A stretch of DNA of 50,941 bases from Methanosphaera stadtmanae (GTDB lineage: Archaea > Methanobacteriota > Methanobacteria > Methanobacteriales > Methanobacteriaceae). The notes under the pieces are model-generated. The model ran no database searches and was not told where the DNA came from. It saw only the letters and a program-made list of their open reading frames with translations. The translations under genes and the position numbers were made by a program. Below are positions 1 through 8,939 of this stretch, piece by piece. The DNA lies in NCBI GenBank assembly GCA_015062825.1, contig SUTR01000013.1, positions 2,738 to 53,678 of the forward strand, written 5' to 3'. Positions within the stretch are counted from its first letter, which is position 1, and each line of letters opens with the position of its first letter.

Positions 1-231
1 TTGTTGTTGCTGTTGTTGTTGCTGTTGTTGTTGCTGTTGTTGCTGACTGGTTGCTTGTGCACCATCACTACTATGTTCTGGTGCTGCTAATGATTCTGTA
101 ACAGGATTTTCTTCTACTGCTACATTTGATAATGGATTAAATACTTCAGATCCATTATTTATTTGATAGGTAGCTGCTACAATTCCTATAAGGGCTACTA
201 TTAATAAAGATAATATAATTTTCTTATCCAT
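1..231 (-). CDS. Poly-Gln membrane-anchored or secreted protein (3' end outside window)
   Basis: The first 77 codons of a leftward gene are present; it runs off the left edge. The start ATG at 231 is preceded by a GGTGA ribosome-binding site. The N-terminus (MDKKIILSLLIVALIGIVAATY) is a signal peptide or anchor helix, followed by a polar stretch and then at least 15 consecutive Gln codons up to the window edge. The Gln run is written as a 12-bp period (mostly three CAA and one CAG), so it is a microsatellite that could change length. No family is recognised. The N-terminus points to an extracytoplasmic location; the function is unknown. Confidence 0.75.
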   Translation of the reverse strand, partial: MDKKIILSLLIVALIGIVAATYQINNGSEVFNPLSNVAVEENPVTESLAAPEHSSDGAQATSQQQQQQQQQQQQQQQ

Positions 232-324
232 TATTTCACCGTTATTGCTTTGAGCAGTTTTTCTTTTTATAGTTTAACAATTTTTTGTTATTATATATTT
301 GTCTTTTTAGTAGTATTTAACTTT

Positions 325-831
325 TTAACTTTTTGTATTAAATTCAGGTATGGCTTTTGTTTTTGTGATGTCTGTAATAATGGTTTTAGACATTTGTTTT
401 TCTGGATTTTCTACTTGGTGTAATAAGTCTTCAGCATATTTTTGTGCATTTTTGTACTTGTTAATCAGTATCTTTAAGTCATCAATCGCTGTCTTGTCAC
501 CATGTATTAATCTTTCTTCTATATTATGTAGTTCGGTAAATTCTTCACCTACCATATGCATTTGTATAGTGTCAGGTTTTATGAAAATTTTTATTTCCAC
601 TCCTTGGGAAATTTCATAGTATTTCCTTGGACGTCCTCTTTCAATTTTTTGATATGTAGGATTTATTAATCCTAATTCTTCCATTGCTTTTAGATGACCT
701 ATGATAGCTTTCTGTCCAATTTCTAATTCTTGTGATATTTCACTAACAAATCTTGGTTCTTCTGTAAGTAATGCAAGTATGTCTCTTCGAGTTTTACATC
801 CAATTACATCTAGAACTGCTTCTAAGTTCAT
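325..831 (-). CDS. ArsR-like winged-helix transcriptional regulator, divergent from heat-shock genes
   Basis: This 168-residue protein has an N-terminal winged helix-turn-helix of ArsR/HTH_20 type (about residues 5-75: [28 protein letters not shown], then the wing [12 protein letters not shown]). A 90-residue C-terminal region follows with a predicted helical, charged segment (about 100-140) that may mediate dimerisation. It is transcribed away from grpE-dnaK-dnaJ across a 294-bp spacer that holds three copies of a 21-bp repeat, one next to its own likely TATA box and two at the likely grpE promoter. This layout suggests an autoregulated repressor of the chaperone genes, comparable in role to archaeal heat-shock regulators such as Phr and HSR1, although no target was tested. 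The family call is firm; the heat-shock role is inference. Confidence 0.85.
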   Translation of the reverse strand: MNLEAVLDVIGCKTRRDILALLTEEPRFVSEISQELEIGQKAIIGHLKAMEELGLINPTYQKIERGRPRKYYEISQGVEIKIFIKPDTIQMHMVGEEFTELHNIEERLIHGDKTAIDDLKILINKYKNAQKYAEDLLHQVENPEKQMSKTIITDITKTKAIPEFNTKS

Positions 832-903
832 ATTATCATCTTCTTTAATACTTTTATGTTCTTTTGTTCTTGTATAATTCTATGTTAAAGAATATATATA
901 AAT

Positions 904-924
904 GTTACCAAAGGTTACTAAAAT
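904..924. promoter_or_regulatory. Operator-like repeat copy 1 at the regulator promoter
   Basis: The 21-bp sequence GTTACCAAAGGTTACTAAAA plus T is repeated with small changes at 981-1001 and 1016-1036. Copy 1 lies immediately upstream, in the leftward direction, of a TATA-like stretch (about 891-903), so it would overlap the BRE region of the regulator's own promoter. It is read as a binding site for the regulator encoded at 325-831; this is inferred from position and repetition. Confidence 0.55.
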
Positions 925-980
925 ATAGTTAACTTTATATACTTAATAATATTAATTTATAATTAGCGAAAAATAATTTT

Positions 981-1036
981 GTAACTAAAGGTTATTAAAA
1001 TAGGATAAAGTATATATAACATTTGGTTACTAAAAT
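981..1036 (+). promoter_or_regulatory. grpE-dnaK promoter with operator-like repeat copies 2 and 3
   Basis: Repeat copy 2 (981-1001, GTAACTAAAGGTTATTAAAA plus T) and copy 3 (1016-1036, sharing GGTTACTAAAAT with copy 1) flank the TATA-like AAGTATATATAAC at about 1008-1020. Transcription would begin near 1040-1050, leaving a leader of about 80 nt before grpE. Sites on both sides of a TATA box fit a repressor that blocks TBP/TFB or polymerase access. The transcription start is not known. Confidence 0.55.
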
Positions 1037-1125
1037 ATTAAATAGAAAAAAATATATTTTATAACTTTAAGTAATTATAAAAAACAAGTCCTTCATATAT
1101 TAAAGGGGATTTTTAGGGTGAATAA

Positions 1126-1689
1126 ATGACAAATGAGGAAAAATTAAAAAATGATGAAGAAATCACTGAAGAAGAAATAAGTGATGATCAAACAAATGAT
1201 GACAATGAAAACACACAAGAACAGGAAGAAGTTACAGAACCAACAGATGAAGAAAAAATCGAACAATTAGAACAACAAATCACAGAGTACAAAGATAAAC
1301 TACAAAGATCACAAGCAGATTTCGAAAATTTCAAGAAACGATCAATCAAAGAAAAACAAGAATTTGTCAAATATGCCAATGAAGGTTTAATACTAAATGT
1401 GCTGGAGGCATATGAAGATCTGGGTAGAGCATTAGAAGTAGAAAAAGATGAAGACCTCCGAGAAGGAGTAGAACTAATCTACAAAAAAATGGATAAGATA
1501 TTAAAAGATGAAGGTGTAGAAGAAATAGAAACTGAACATCAAAAATTTGATCCATACAAACATGAAGCGCTACTAACAGAAAACAATGATGATTATGAAA
1601 ATAATGAAATCATACAAGACCTACAGAAAGGTTATACATTAAACAATAAAGTTATAAGATATTCAAAAGTAATCGTTTGTAAAAAATAA
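1126..1689 (+). CDS. grpE: GrpE nucleotide-exchange factor for DnaK
   Basis: This 187-residue cytoplasmic cochaperone promotes ADP release from DnaK. An acidic, disordered N-terminus (1-45, rich in E, D, T and N) leads into a long coiled coil (about 45-85) and the conserved core [10 protein letters not shown]. The C-terminal beta domain carries the family motif around DPYKHEAL and ends in the [16 protein letters not shown] segment. The start ATG follows AGGGTGA (1115-1121). It is first in the operon and dnaK begins 46 bp downstream. Archaea that have DnaK are thought to have acquired the set from bacteria; the gene is intact here. Confidence 0.95.
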   Translation: MTNEEKLKNDEEITEEEISDDQTNDDNENTQEQEEVTEPTDEEKIEQLEQQITEYKDKLQRSQADFENFKKRSIKEKQEFVKYANEGLILNVLEAYEDLGRALEVEKDEDLREGVELIYKKMDKILKDEGVEEIETEHQKFDPYKHEALLTENNDDYENNEIIQDLQKGYTLNNKVIRYSKVIVCKK

Positions 1690-1735
1690 ATTATTCTAAA
1701 ATTATAATTCATAAAAAAATATACATGGTGATAAA

Positions 1736-3595
1736 ATGGCACAAGAAAAAGTAATAGGAATAGACCTCGGAACAAGTAACTCAGCAGCAGCTGCATTAAT
1801 AGGTGGAAAACCAACAATTATACCAAGTGCAGAAGGAGCAACACAATATGGAAAATCATTCCCTAGTTATGTGGCTTTCACTGATGAGGGAGAAGTATTA
1901 GTAGGAGAACCAGCAAGAAGACAAGCTGTAACAAACCCAGAAAAAACAATCAGTGCAATCAAAAGACACATGGGATCAGACTACAAAGTAAATATTAATG
2001 GAAAAGATTACACACCACAGGAAATCTCAGCATTAATCTTACAAAAAATCAAAAAAGATGCAGAAGCATTCCTCGGAGAACCAGTACAAAAAGCAGTAAT
2101 CACTGTACCAGCATACTTTGACGACAACCAAAGGACAGCAACAAAAGATGCAGGAAGAATTGCAGGACTTGAAGTATTAAGACTTGTAAACGAACCTACA
2201 GCAGCAAGTTTAGCATATGGACTTGACAAAACAGATGAAGATGACGTAAACATTTTAGTATTCGACCTTGGTGGAGGAACACTTGATGTAACAATCATGG
2301 AATTCGGAGATGGAATCTTTGAAGTAAAATCAACAAGTGGGGACACCAACCTCGGTGGAACAGATATGGATACAGCATTAATGAAATACATAGCTGAAGA
2401 ATTCAAAAAAGAAAACGGTGTTGACCTATTAAATGATGATCAAGCAGCACAAAGATTAAGAGAAGCAGCAGAAAAAGCAAAAATTGAATTATCAACAACA
2501 CTCACAACAGACATTAACTTACCATTCATCACAGCAACACAAGCAGGACCATTACACCTAAACATGTCATTATCACGTGCAAAACTTGAAGAAATTGTAG
2601 ACCCAATCATACAAAAATGTGGTGCACCAATCAAACAGGCAATATCAGATGCAAAAATGCAAAGTGGAGACATCGATAAAATAATTCTTGTAGGTGGACC
2701 AACAAGAATGCCATCAATCCAAAAATACGTGGAAAATTACGTAGGTCAAAAAGTAGAACGTGGAATTGACCCAATGGAATGTGTAGCATCAGGAGCATCA
2801 ATCCAGGGTGGAGTACTAGCAGGAGAAATTGATGACTTAGTATTACTTGATGTAACCCCATTATCCTTAGGAATTGAAACTATGGGTGGTGTAGCAACAA
2901 AACTCATAGACAGAAACACTACAATTCCTACAAAGAAAAGTCAAATCTTCACAACAGCAGCAGATAACCAACCTAGTGTAGACATACATGTAATCCAGGG
3001 TGAAAGACCTATGGCAAATGATAACACTACACTTGGACGTTTCCAATTAGTAGGTATTCCACCAGCACCAAGAGGAACACCACAAATAGAAGTAACATTT
3101 GATATAGATGCAAATGGAATCATAAACGTTACAGCAAAAGATAAAGGAACAAACAAAGAACAAAAAATTACCATCACCTCAAGCAACAAATTATCTGACG
3201 AAGAAATTGAACAAAAAATCAAAGAAGCAGAAGCACATGCTGAAGAAGACAAAAAACGTCAAGAAGAAATTGAAATCAGAAACAATGCTGATTCATTAGT
3301 ATACACTGTAGATAAAACCATTGAAGAACTAGGCGATCAATTAGATGAAAGTAAAAAACAAACATTAAAAGATCAACAGAAAGAAGTTCAAGATGCAATA
3401 GAACAGGACAACATTGACTTAATCAAAGAAAAAACAGATGCACTTGAAAAAACAATACATGAAATAAGTGCTGAAATTTACCAGCAAGCAGCTCAAGCTC
3501 AACAAGAAGCTCAAGCTCAACAAGAACAGCAAACACAAGACCAATCACAAGCAAATGATGATGATACAATCGATGCTGACTTTGAAAAACAATAA
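1736..3595 (+). CDS. dnaK: DnaK (Hsp70) chaperone
   Basis: This 619-residue ATP-dependent chaperone is full length for the family. The ATPase domain (about 1-360) shows the phosphate-1 motif [19 protein letters not shown], the phosphate-2 motif [13 protein letters not shown] and the adenosine motif VGGPTRMP. The substrate-binding domain follows the linker near [10 protein letters not shown], and a helical lid runs into a Gln-rich tail (about 575-605) ending DADFEKQ. A GGTGAT site at 1728-1733 sets the start. It lies behind grpE in the same operon, and a hairpin plus T-tract just downstream probably ends the transcript. Together with GrpE and the DnaJ proteins downstream it forms the cytoplasmic Hsp70 cycle. 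Confidence 0.98.
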   Translation: MAQEKVIGIDLGTSNSAAAALIGGKPTIIPSAEGATQYGKSFPSYVAFTDEGEVLVGEPARRQAVTNPEKTISAIKRHMGSDYKVNINGKDYTPQEISALILQKIKKDAEAFLGEPVQKAVITVPAYFDDNQRTATKDAGRIAGLEVLRLVNEPTAASLAYGLDKTDEDDVNILVFDLGGGTLDVTIMEFGDGIFEVKSTSGDTNLGGTDMDTALMKYIAEEFKKENGVDLLNDDQAAQRLREAAEKAKIELSTTLTTDINLPFITATQAGPLHLNMSLSRAKLEEIVDPIIQKCGAPIKQAISDAKMQSGDIDKIILVGGPTRMPSIQKYVENYVGQKVERGIDPMECVASGASIQGGVLAGEIDDLVLLDVTPLSLGIETMGGVATKLIDRNTTIPTKKSQIFTTAADNQPSVDIHVIQGERPMANDNTTLGRFQLVGIPPAPRGTPQIEVTFDIDANGIINVTAKDKGTNKEQKITITSSNKLSDEEIEQKIKEAEAHAEEDKKRQEEIEIRNNADSLVYTVDKTIEELGDQLDESKKQTLKDQQKEVQDAIEQDNIDLIKEKTDALEKTIHEISAEIYQQAAQAQQEAQAQQEQQTQDQSQANDDDTIDADFEKQ

Positions 3596-3609
3596 ATGTC
3601 ATTGTCAAA

Positions 3610-3646
3610 AGAAGAAGTATGTTAATTATATACCTCTTCTTTTTTT
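3610..3646 (+). terminator. Hairpin and T-tract after dnaK
   Basis: The arms AGAAGAAGTAT (3610-3620) and ATACCTCTTCT (3630-3640) pair over 11 bp with one mismatch around a 9-nt loop. A run of seven Ts (3640-3646) follows directly. This is a plausible transcript end for grpE-dnaK, implying that the following J-domain gene has its own promoter. Confidence 0.6.
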
Positions 3647-3732
3647 ATCTACAATCTAGAAAAACTAATTATACAGAAGAGTTTAAGACCAATTCTCATT
3701 GAAGAATCTTCATATGTCAAGGATGTGGACAT

Positions 3733-4209
3733 ATGTATAATAATAAGGATTATTATAAAATACTTAACATAGATAAAAATGCTGATACACAGAGCATTAA
3801 ACGAGCATATAGAAAACTTGCAATGAAATATCATCCTGATGTTAACAAACAAAGGGATGCAGAAGAAAAATTTAAAGATTTGACTGAAGCATATGCAGTA
3901 TTGTCTGATGAAGAAAAAAGAAAACAATACGATTCATACGGATATCGAAGCATGAATAAGTATACACAAGATGAATTAATAAAATCAGTAAATATGGATA
4001 ATATATTTAAAGGTGTTAAATTTGTTGCTGATTTAGAAAGAAATTATGGATTAGTATCAGGATTAATTGGAATTGGATTAACTGGACGAACAACTTCAAA
4101 AACATTAAGATTGGCAGGTAAACTTTTAAAAGGAAAATCCATGCTTGACACGGTAACAGGTCATAAACATAGAAACAGACATAGAAATAAATCTATTAAT
4201 AAAGACTAG
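3733..4209 (+). CDS. Short J-domain protein (DnaJ-like, no zinc or C-terminal domains)
   Basis: This 158-residue protein has a complete J domain at residues 5-70 with the HPD motif in KYHPDVNK, which stimulates Hsp70 ATPase activity. The rest (70-158) lacks the G/F region, zinc-finger repeats and beta-barrel client-binding domains of full DnaJ. It ends in a basic tail rich in His, Arg and Lys ([12 protein letters not shown]). The ATG follows AGGATG. It lies between dnaK and dnaJ, and the J domains of the two genes share long identical stretches ([13 protein letters not shown]), suggesting local duplication followed by loss of the rest. It may recruit DnaK to a special client or to nucleic acid or membrane through its basic tail; that is conjecture. 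Confidence 0.9.
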   Translation: MYNNKDYYKILNIDKNADTQSIKRAYRKLAMKYHPDVNKQRDAEEKFKDLTEAYAVLSDEEKRKQYDSYGYRSMNKYTQDELIKSVNMDNIFKGVKFVADLERNYGLVSGLIGIGLTGRTTSKTLRLAGKLLKGKSMLDTVTGHKHRNRHRNKSINKD

Positions 4210-4436
4210 AATTATAATAAATAATTTAACATAAATAAACTTCAAGTTTATCTATTATAATCATAAAAAATTAATAGCTATAAAAACAATGTAATAATAA
4301 AATATATTTAGGATACTTAATAGATAAACATTAAATAATGAATTTCCAATTTAACAAATCAATTTATGATGGATAATAAGGAAATTCACCTTATCACACT
4401 ATTTTTTGAAAACAATTAATGATAAAGAGGTATATA
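4210..4436 (+). promoter_or_regulatory. dnaJ upstream region with alternative hairpins
   Basis: This 227-bp spacer contains a near-perfect palindrome (ATAAACTT C AAGTTTAT, 4235-4251). Closer to dnaJ, two overlapping inverted repeats are present: TGAATTTCC (4339-4347) with GGAAATTCA (4380-4388), and ATAAGG (4376-4381) with CCTTAT (4389-4394). The two cannot form together because they share 4380-4381 and sterically exclude each other; a T-run follows at 4402-4407. This could be an attenuator-like leader or simply an operator. No 21-bp repeat like those before grpE was seen here. Confidence 0.35.
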
Positions 4437-5588
4437 ATGGCAGAAAAAAGAGATTATTATGAAGTGTTGGGTGTAGATAGAGACGCCGACCAAAAAACTA
4501 TAAAGAAAGCATATAGAAAACTTGCAATGAAATATCATCCTGATGTAAATAAAGATCCAGGTGCTGAAGAAAAATTCAAGGAATTAAGTGAAGCATACGG
4601 TGTATTATCTGATGAGGATAAAAAACAACGTTATGATCAATTTGGACATGCAGGAATGGATGGATTCTCACAAGAAGATATTTTCAACAACATCAATTTC
4701 GAGGACATATTCCGAGGATTTGGATTTGGTGGACAATCTGCTGGAGGATTTGGAAGCATATTTGATCTTTTCGGATTTGGTGGAGAGCCTACTGGTGGTA
4801 ACGCACGTGGATCAGATATTGGAAAAACAATAGAACTTACATTAGAAGAAGTAGCATCCGGTGTATCAAAAGATATGGATATTACACATAAAAAGTCATG
4901 TCCTCATTGTCACGGATCAAGAGCAGAACCAGGCTCTGATGTCAAAACATGTACTCAATGTGATGGTTCAGGACAAGTAAGACAAGTTCAAAATACTCCA
5001 TTAGGTCAATTTGCAACAGTATCTCCATGTCCTCAATGTAAAGGTGAAGGAAAAATAATATCACAGGAATGTAGTGAATGTCGTGGAAGTGGACTTACAA
5101 CCACTACAAATAAGATTTCCATTACAATACCTGCTGGAGTAGAAACAGGTACTAAACTACGAGTTGCCGGTGAAGGTGACGATGGAATAAATGGTGCACC
5201 TGCTGGTGATTTATATGTTACCATAAGGGTATTAAAACATGACATTTTCGATAGAAAAGGACAGGACTTATACTATGACTTGCCAATCAGTTATGTACAG
5301 GCATGTCTGGGTGATAAAATCGAAGTACCTACAATAGATGGTTCTGCAAAGCTTACAATACCTCCAGGTACACAGAGTGAATCAACATTTAAACTCAGAA
5401 ATGAAGGTTTAAAACACATTCGTTGGGATGGAAAAGGTAATCTTTATGTAAATGTTAAAGTAGTTGTACCTAAAAAATTAAGTGCTAAACAGAAGGAAAT
5501 TCTTGAAGAATTTGCAAAAGAAAGTGGAGAAGAAATTTCACAAGTAAAAACAGGATTCTTTGATAAGGTTAAGGAATCTTTAAAATAA
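4437..5588 (+). CDS. dnaJ: DnaJ (Hsp40) cochaperone
   Basis: This full-length type I DnaJ delivers clients to DnaK and stimulates its ATPase. The order is J domain (about 1-70, HPD in KYHPDVNK), a G/F-rich linker ([23 protein letters not shown]), a zinc-binding region with four CxxCxGxG-type repeats ([32 protein letters not shown]), then the C-terminal beta domains and a dimerisation tail. The start is placed at the ATG at 4437, six codons inside the longest frame, because AGAGGT (4426-4431) is correctly spaced and [12 protein letters not shown] is the usual family N-terminus. This gives 383 residues. The gene probably has its own promoter in the preceding spacer. Confidence 0.97.
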   Translation: MAEKRDYYEVLGVDRDADQKTIKKAYRKLAMKYHPDVNKDPGAEEKFKELSEAYGVLSDEDKKQRYDQFGHAGMDGFSQEDIFNNINFEDIFRGFGFGGQSAGGFGSIFDLFGFGGEPTGGNARGSDIGKTIELTLEEVASGVSKDMDITHKKSCPHCHGSRAEPGSDVKTCTQCDGSGQVRQVQNTPLGQFATVSPCPQCKGEGKIISQECSECRGSGLTTTTNKISITIPAGVETGTKLRVAGEGDDGINGAPAGDLYVTIRVLKHDIFDRKGQDLYYDLPISYVQACLGDKIEVPTIDGSAKLTIPPGTQSESTFKLRNEGLKHIRWDGKGNLYVNVKVVVPKKLSAKQKEILEEFAKESGEEISQVKTGFFDKVKESLK

Positions 5589-5748
5589 TATTTATATATA
5601 CTTTAACCCCCTACCTCTTTAATCATTTTTTTTTAAAATGTATATTTGAAACCAAATAAGGATAAAATACAGAACATTAAATAATCATAAAAACCTATAA
5701 TAATATCATCAAATCAATTATCCAAACATTGTTTGTTGGAGGACTATG

Positions 5749-6141
5749 ATGATTATTAATGATGATAATGTGTATATCAACATAAAAACTAAGGATAATC
5801 TATATCTTAATCTTAAATTTGATGAAGTTGAAGAATTTCTAAGTATTTACAAAAAAAATACAAAAGATATGCTGCCAAAACAACATATTAAAATTCCTGA
5901 TATTACAGTCTACTTTGCAGATGACAAAGAAAAAAACATATTCCATCCCTATGTATATAAAACAAGCACAGGAAGTGACAAATGGATTCTGCTGTTAAAG
6001 GACCAACAGGAAGGATATGCATTATATGAAAATCCACAAAGCCATAAAATGGAACTTGCATGGTATCATAGCAATCTTCAAGAACCATTAAATCCAGAAG
6101 AAGAACGAAAATATATAACATGTTACATTCCAGAACATTAA
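5749..6141 (+). CDS. Conserved-looking small protein of unknown function
   Basis: This protein of about 130 residues has no signal peptide, no membrane segment and no motif that I recognise. It alternates short beta-like hydrophobic stretches (VYINIK, LYLNLKF, ITVYFADD, WILLLKD, GYALYEN, MELAWYHS), suggesting a compact alpha/beta cytoplasmic fold. Two ATGs are adjacent (5746 and 5749). The second is better spaced (5 nt) from GGAGGA at 5738-5743, so 5749 is preferred. It stands alone between dnaJ and the hydrogenase protease gene, with about 100 bp or more on either side, so the context offers no functional hint. Confidence 0.8.
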   Translation: MIINDDNVYINIKTKDNLYLNLKFDEVEEFLSIYKKNTKDMLPKQHIKIPDITVYFADDKEKNIFHPYVYKTSTGSDKWILLLKDQQEGYALYENPQSHKMELAWYHSNLQEPLNPEEERKYITCYIPEH

Positions 6142-6239
6142 AAACAAAAATCATATAAAGTCAAATAACATAATAATAATATAAATAAAGAAAAATCTAA
6201 CATTAAATAATTTAATATAATTTTATAGGAGTTTTTAAT

Positions 6240-6707
6240 TTGGCATATGATGCAGAAGTACTAGTAGTAGGATGTGGAAATGTACTGTTTAAAGATGATG
6301 GATTCGGACCAGCAGTAATAATGGAAATAGAAAAAAATCTTGAAAACAGACCATTACCTGACAATGTAATGACAATAGATGCAGGAACAGGAGCACCACA
6401 CTTCCTATTTTCACTACCAAATCCAATGTGGAAAAAACTTATCATTATAGATATAGGAAACTTTGATGGGCAGCCTGGAGATGTAGTAAAATTAACCAAA
6501 GATCAGGTACCTACAGGAAAATATCAGGACCCACACTCCATATCTGTAGCAGATCCACTAGAAGATCTGGATGATGTTGAAGTTGTAATAATAGCATGTC
6601 AACCAGAAAAAGTATCATCACCATTTGTTGAATATGGTCTAACAGAAACACTGGAAAAAGCAATACCAAAAGCTATTGACATGGTATATGAAGAAGTAAA
6701 AATATGA
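6240..6707 (+). CDS. frhD: Hydrogenase maturation protease, FrhD-like
   Basis: This 155-residue member of the HycI/HybD/FrhD peptidase family removes the C-terminal tail of the [NiFe]-hydrogenase large subunit after nickel insertion. The family signature VVGCGNVLFKDDGFGPAV is at residues 9-26; the acidic residue in KDDG and the downstream Asp of TIDAG and the His of DPHSIS are the expected nickel-sensing positions. The start is a TTG at 6240, supported by AGGAG at 6227-6231. The likely client is the F420-reducing hydrogenase, based on similarity of the GCGNVLF-DDGFGP block; no hydrogenase structural gene lies nearby. hypF, another maturation gene, is 6 kb away on the other strand. Confidence 0.85.
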   Translation: MAYDAEVLVVGCGNVLFKDDGFGPAVIMEIEKNLENRPLPDNVMTIDAGTGAPHFLFSLPNPMWKKLIIIDIGNFDGQPGDVVKLTKDQVPTGKYQDPHSISVADPLEDLDDVEVVIIACQPEKVSSPFVEYGLTETLEKAIPKAIDMVYEEVKI

Positions 6708-6754
6708 ATTAATAGATTAAATTCATCAATATCTTCATCCACTCTATCTTTTTT

Positions 6755-7735
6755 TTATAAAGTTGTAATGTTACAGCCCTCTTTTTCAATAATAATAGTA
6801 TGTTCAGTCTGTGAAACACATCCATTGCTTCTTTCCTTAATTATTGCATAAGGATATAATGCACGGCATGCTATAAGTGGATTTATCGCATCATCCAAAG
6901 TATTTAAATCATAATCATTTAACAAGTGTCTTTTACAAAAGGGTAACCTATTATGTTCTGATGAAATCTTATCTAATAATCTTTCCGAGTCAATATCCCT
7001 TAAAGGTCTAGGACGAAGATATGAATAAATGGTATGCTGTTGTAAATTAACCACATGACCTTCACCGTTTGTTGCAAATGGTTCAATTGCAATATGATCA
7101 TCCTCTTTAAGAATATAGTCATTGCTGTTATCAGGATAATTTGGAATAGTTAATCCGGGATGAATATTATATCTTGCAATCGCATGGCCTGTTAAATCAA
7201 TTACAGGTGTGAAACCATTGGACTGAATAGTATCTTGAATAACTCTGCCAACTTCCCTAATACTAATTCCCTCTTTCAATATGGATGTAACATTCTCTAA
7301 AGCAGAGTCTGTTGCTTCAATAAGATTCATCCTTTCCTCAATAACATCATCTGATACTTCGCACATGCCATCATCATTACGTCCTGGCATAATAAGGGCT
7401 TCATCTTTTTCATCTAATGGCTCTTTGTTTTTACCTTTAATGATTGTAGTAACAGCAGTGTCGGATAAGTACCCATCAACTTCTGCACCGAGATCAATCT
7501 TTACAATATCACCATTGAATAATAGTGTATCATCATCGGGTTCGGATGTATAATGGGATGTAATTTCATTTATGGAAACCGTACATGGAAATGCTAAGCC
7601 CGCACCGGATTTTTTAATCTCATTTTCTACAAAATCAATTAAATCGATAACTTTCATACCTGCCTTAGCTTTTTTGACAGCTTTTTTTCTAGCATAAGAT
7701 GCTATCCTTCCGGCTTTTTCATATTTTTCTAACAT
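6755..7735 (-). CDS. map: Type II methionine aminopeptidase with an extra internal segment
   Basis: This enzyme removes the initiator Met from nascent proteins in the cytoplasm. Counting from the TTG at 7738, the metal ligands D82, D93, H185, E219 and E312 are all visible (IDLGAEVDGYLSDTAVT, TGHAIARY, IAIEPFA, QTEHTIII), as is His62 of the active site. D82 and D93, H185 to E219 (34 residues) and E219 to E312 (93) match the spacing I recall for the Pyrococcus enzyme. D93 to H185 is about 32 residues longer, with an acidic insert at about 102-138. The ATG at 7735 is the more likely start. The gene is convergent with frhD. Confidence 0.95.
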   Translation of the reverse strand: MLEKYEKAGRIASYARKKAVKKAKAGMKVIDLIDFVENEIKKSGAGLAFPCTVSINEITSHYTSEPDDDTLLFNGDIVKIDLGAEVDGYLSDTAVTTIIKGKNKEPLDEKDEALIMPGRNDDGMCEVSDDVIEERMNLIEATDSALENVTSILKEGISIREVGRVIQDTIQSNGFTPVIDLTGHAIARYNIHPGLTIPNYPDNSNDYILKEDDHIAIEPFATNGEGHVVNLQQHTIYSYLRPRPLRDIDSERLLDKISSEHNRLPFCKRHLLNDYDLNTLDDAINPLIACRALYPYAIIKERSNGCVSQTEHTIIIEKEGCNITTL

Positions 7736-7915
7736 CAAATCACGAAGTAAACTTTATTTAATATTATTATATCCTATTATATGATATAATTGTTAAGTTA
7801 TTTTTTGTGAAATAAATTTTAACATCATTATGAAATAATAAATTAAATAATAAATATTAAAACTATAAGAATTATAATATATAATATAATTGAATAATTA
7901 TAAGAGTTGATTCAA

Positions 7916-8326
7916 ATGGACATGATATTTAATCAAGAACAATTACTTATATTAATACTTTCAGTCATAGCCTTAATAATGGTAATAGTCGTTATCATCG
8001 AATGGCGTAAAGCAAAAACATCTCAGAACAGTGTTTTATTACTGGAAAAAAAGGCAGAACTTAAAAAAATAGAATTAGTTGAAAAAGACTTAGAAAATAA
8101 ACGAAGAAAAGAAGATTTAACAGAATTATCAGAAGAAGACCAAGATAACCTCCGTCAAATACGTTCTAATACTTCAGAAGTAATGGCAAAAGTAGGATTA
8201 TTAAGTGTTGAAGTAAATGAAAGAGTAGAACAATTGGAAGCTAAAAGTGAACTATTAAAACTACAGAAACTACAAAAAGAATTAGAGAAAAAAGAAGCAG
8301 AGATAGAAAAAGCTCTTAAAGATTAA
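7916..8326 (+). CDS. Small membrane protein with one TM helix and coiled coil
   Basis: The protein is about 136 residues from the ATG at 7916 (a TTG at 7907 is the outer alternative). A single N-terminal membrane helix (about residues 6-27, LLILILSVIALIMVIVVII) is followed by a long, highly charged coiled coil (EKKAELKKIELVEKDLENKRRKEDL ... LEKKEAEIEKAL, broken in two blocks). The topology suggests an inner-face coiled-coil tether. The next gene begins 12 bp downstream and has the same plan, so the two are probably co-transcribed and may interact through their coiled coils. No family is recognised. Confidence 0.8.
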   Translation: MDMIFNQEQLLILILSVIALIMVIVVIIEWRKAKTSQNSVLLLEKKAELKKIELVEKDLENKRRKEDLTELSEEDQDNLRQIRSNTSEVMAKVGLLSVEVNERVEQLEAKSELLKLQKLQKELEKKEAEIEKALKD

Positions 8327-8338
8327 GGGGGAATACTA

Positions 8339-8809
8339 ATGGAACCTGCTACTATACTGGCAATAATAATATTGGTAGTTGCTATAGTAATATTATTATT
8401 CTATTACCTGCAAGCAACAAACAATCCAATATACAATAACCTACAAGCACAGGCATCAACTTTTTCAACAAGAGTAGGCCAAGAAGAATACATATCCAAC
8501 ATTTCAGATAAGGTCAGTGATGTCAGTGGTAAAATAAAGGATAGAGTACAGGATGAAGATGAAGAAGACCATGTCTCAAGGACTGACATGATATCTAAAA
8601 AAATATCCCAATTTATTGATGAACAAAGTGAACAAGTAATAGAAGACTGGGATTTAGCTACCAATAAGGATATTGATGCTGTAATGGAAAAATATAATCA
8701 AATCGAATCAGATTTAAATGATTATAAGGAATCCAACAATGAAAGAGTAAGTTCTTTAGAAGAAAGAGTTAATCAAATAGATGAAGAACTTGAAAAACTA
8801 AAAGAATAA
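8339..8809 (+). CDS. Small membrane protein with one TM helix and coiled coil (second of pair)
   Basis: This 156-residue protein starts at an ATG preceded by GGGGGAAT. An N-terminal membrane helix (about 5-24) is followed by a polar region with a hydrophilic patch KDRVQDEDEEDH and a C-terminal coiled coil (about 115-156, heptad-like NERVSSLEERVNQIDEELEKL). It pairs with the preceding gene (12-bp gap), and both would place long coiled coils on the same side of the membrane. The gene ends just before the start of the accessory array. The function is unknown. Confidence 0.8.
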   Translation: MEPATILAIIILVVAIVILLFYYLQATNNPIYNNLQAQASTFSTRVGQEEYISNISDKVSDVSGKIKDRVQDEDEEDHVSRTDMISKKISQFIDEQSEQVIEDWDLATNKDIDAVMEKYNQIESDLNDYKESNNERVSSLEERVNQIDEELEKLKE

Positions 8810-8939
8810 TATGAATTAACTCTTTTTACAACTTTTTTTAATTGAATTTGATGCAGTAAATTTTTATGGGGAGAATTATATTTCTAATTTAAATTATTTA
8901 AATAATAGTCATAGTAACATAATACCAACTATTGAAAGA

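Noticed and set aside
2008-3252. Long reading frames antisense to dnaK
   Set aside because: They lack ribosome-binding sites and their peptides mirror the codon pattern of dnaK; they are shadows of the sense gene.
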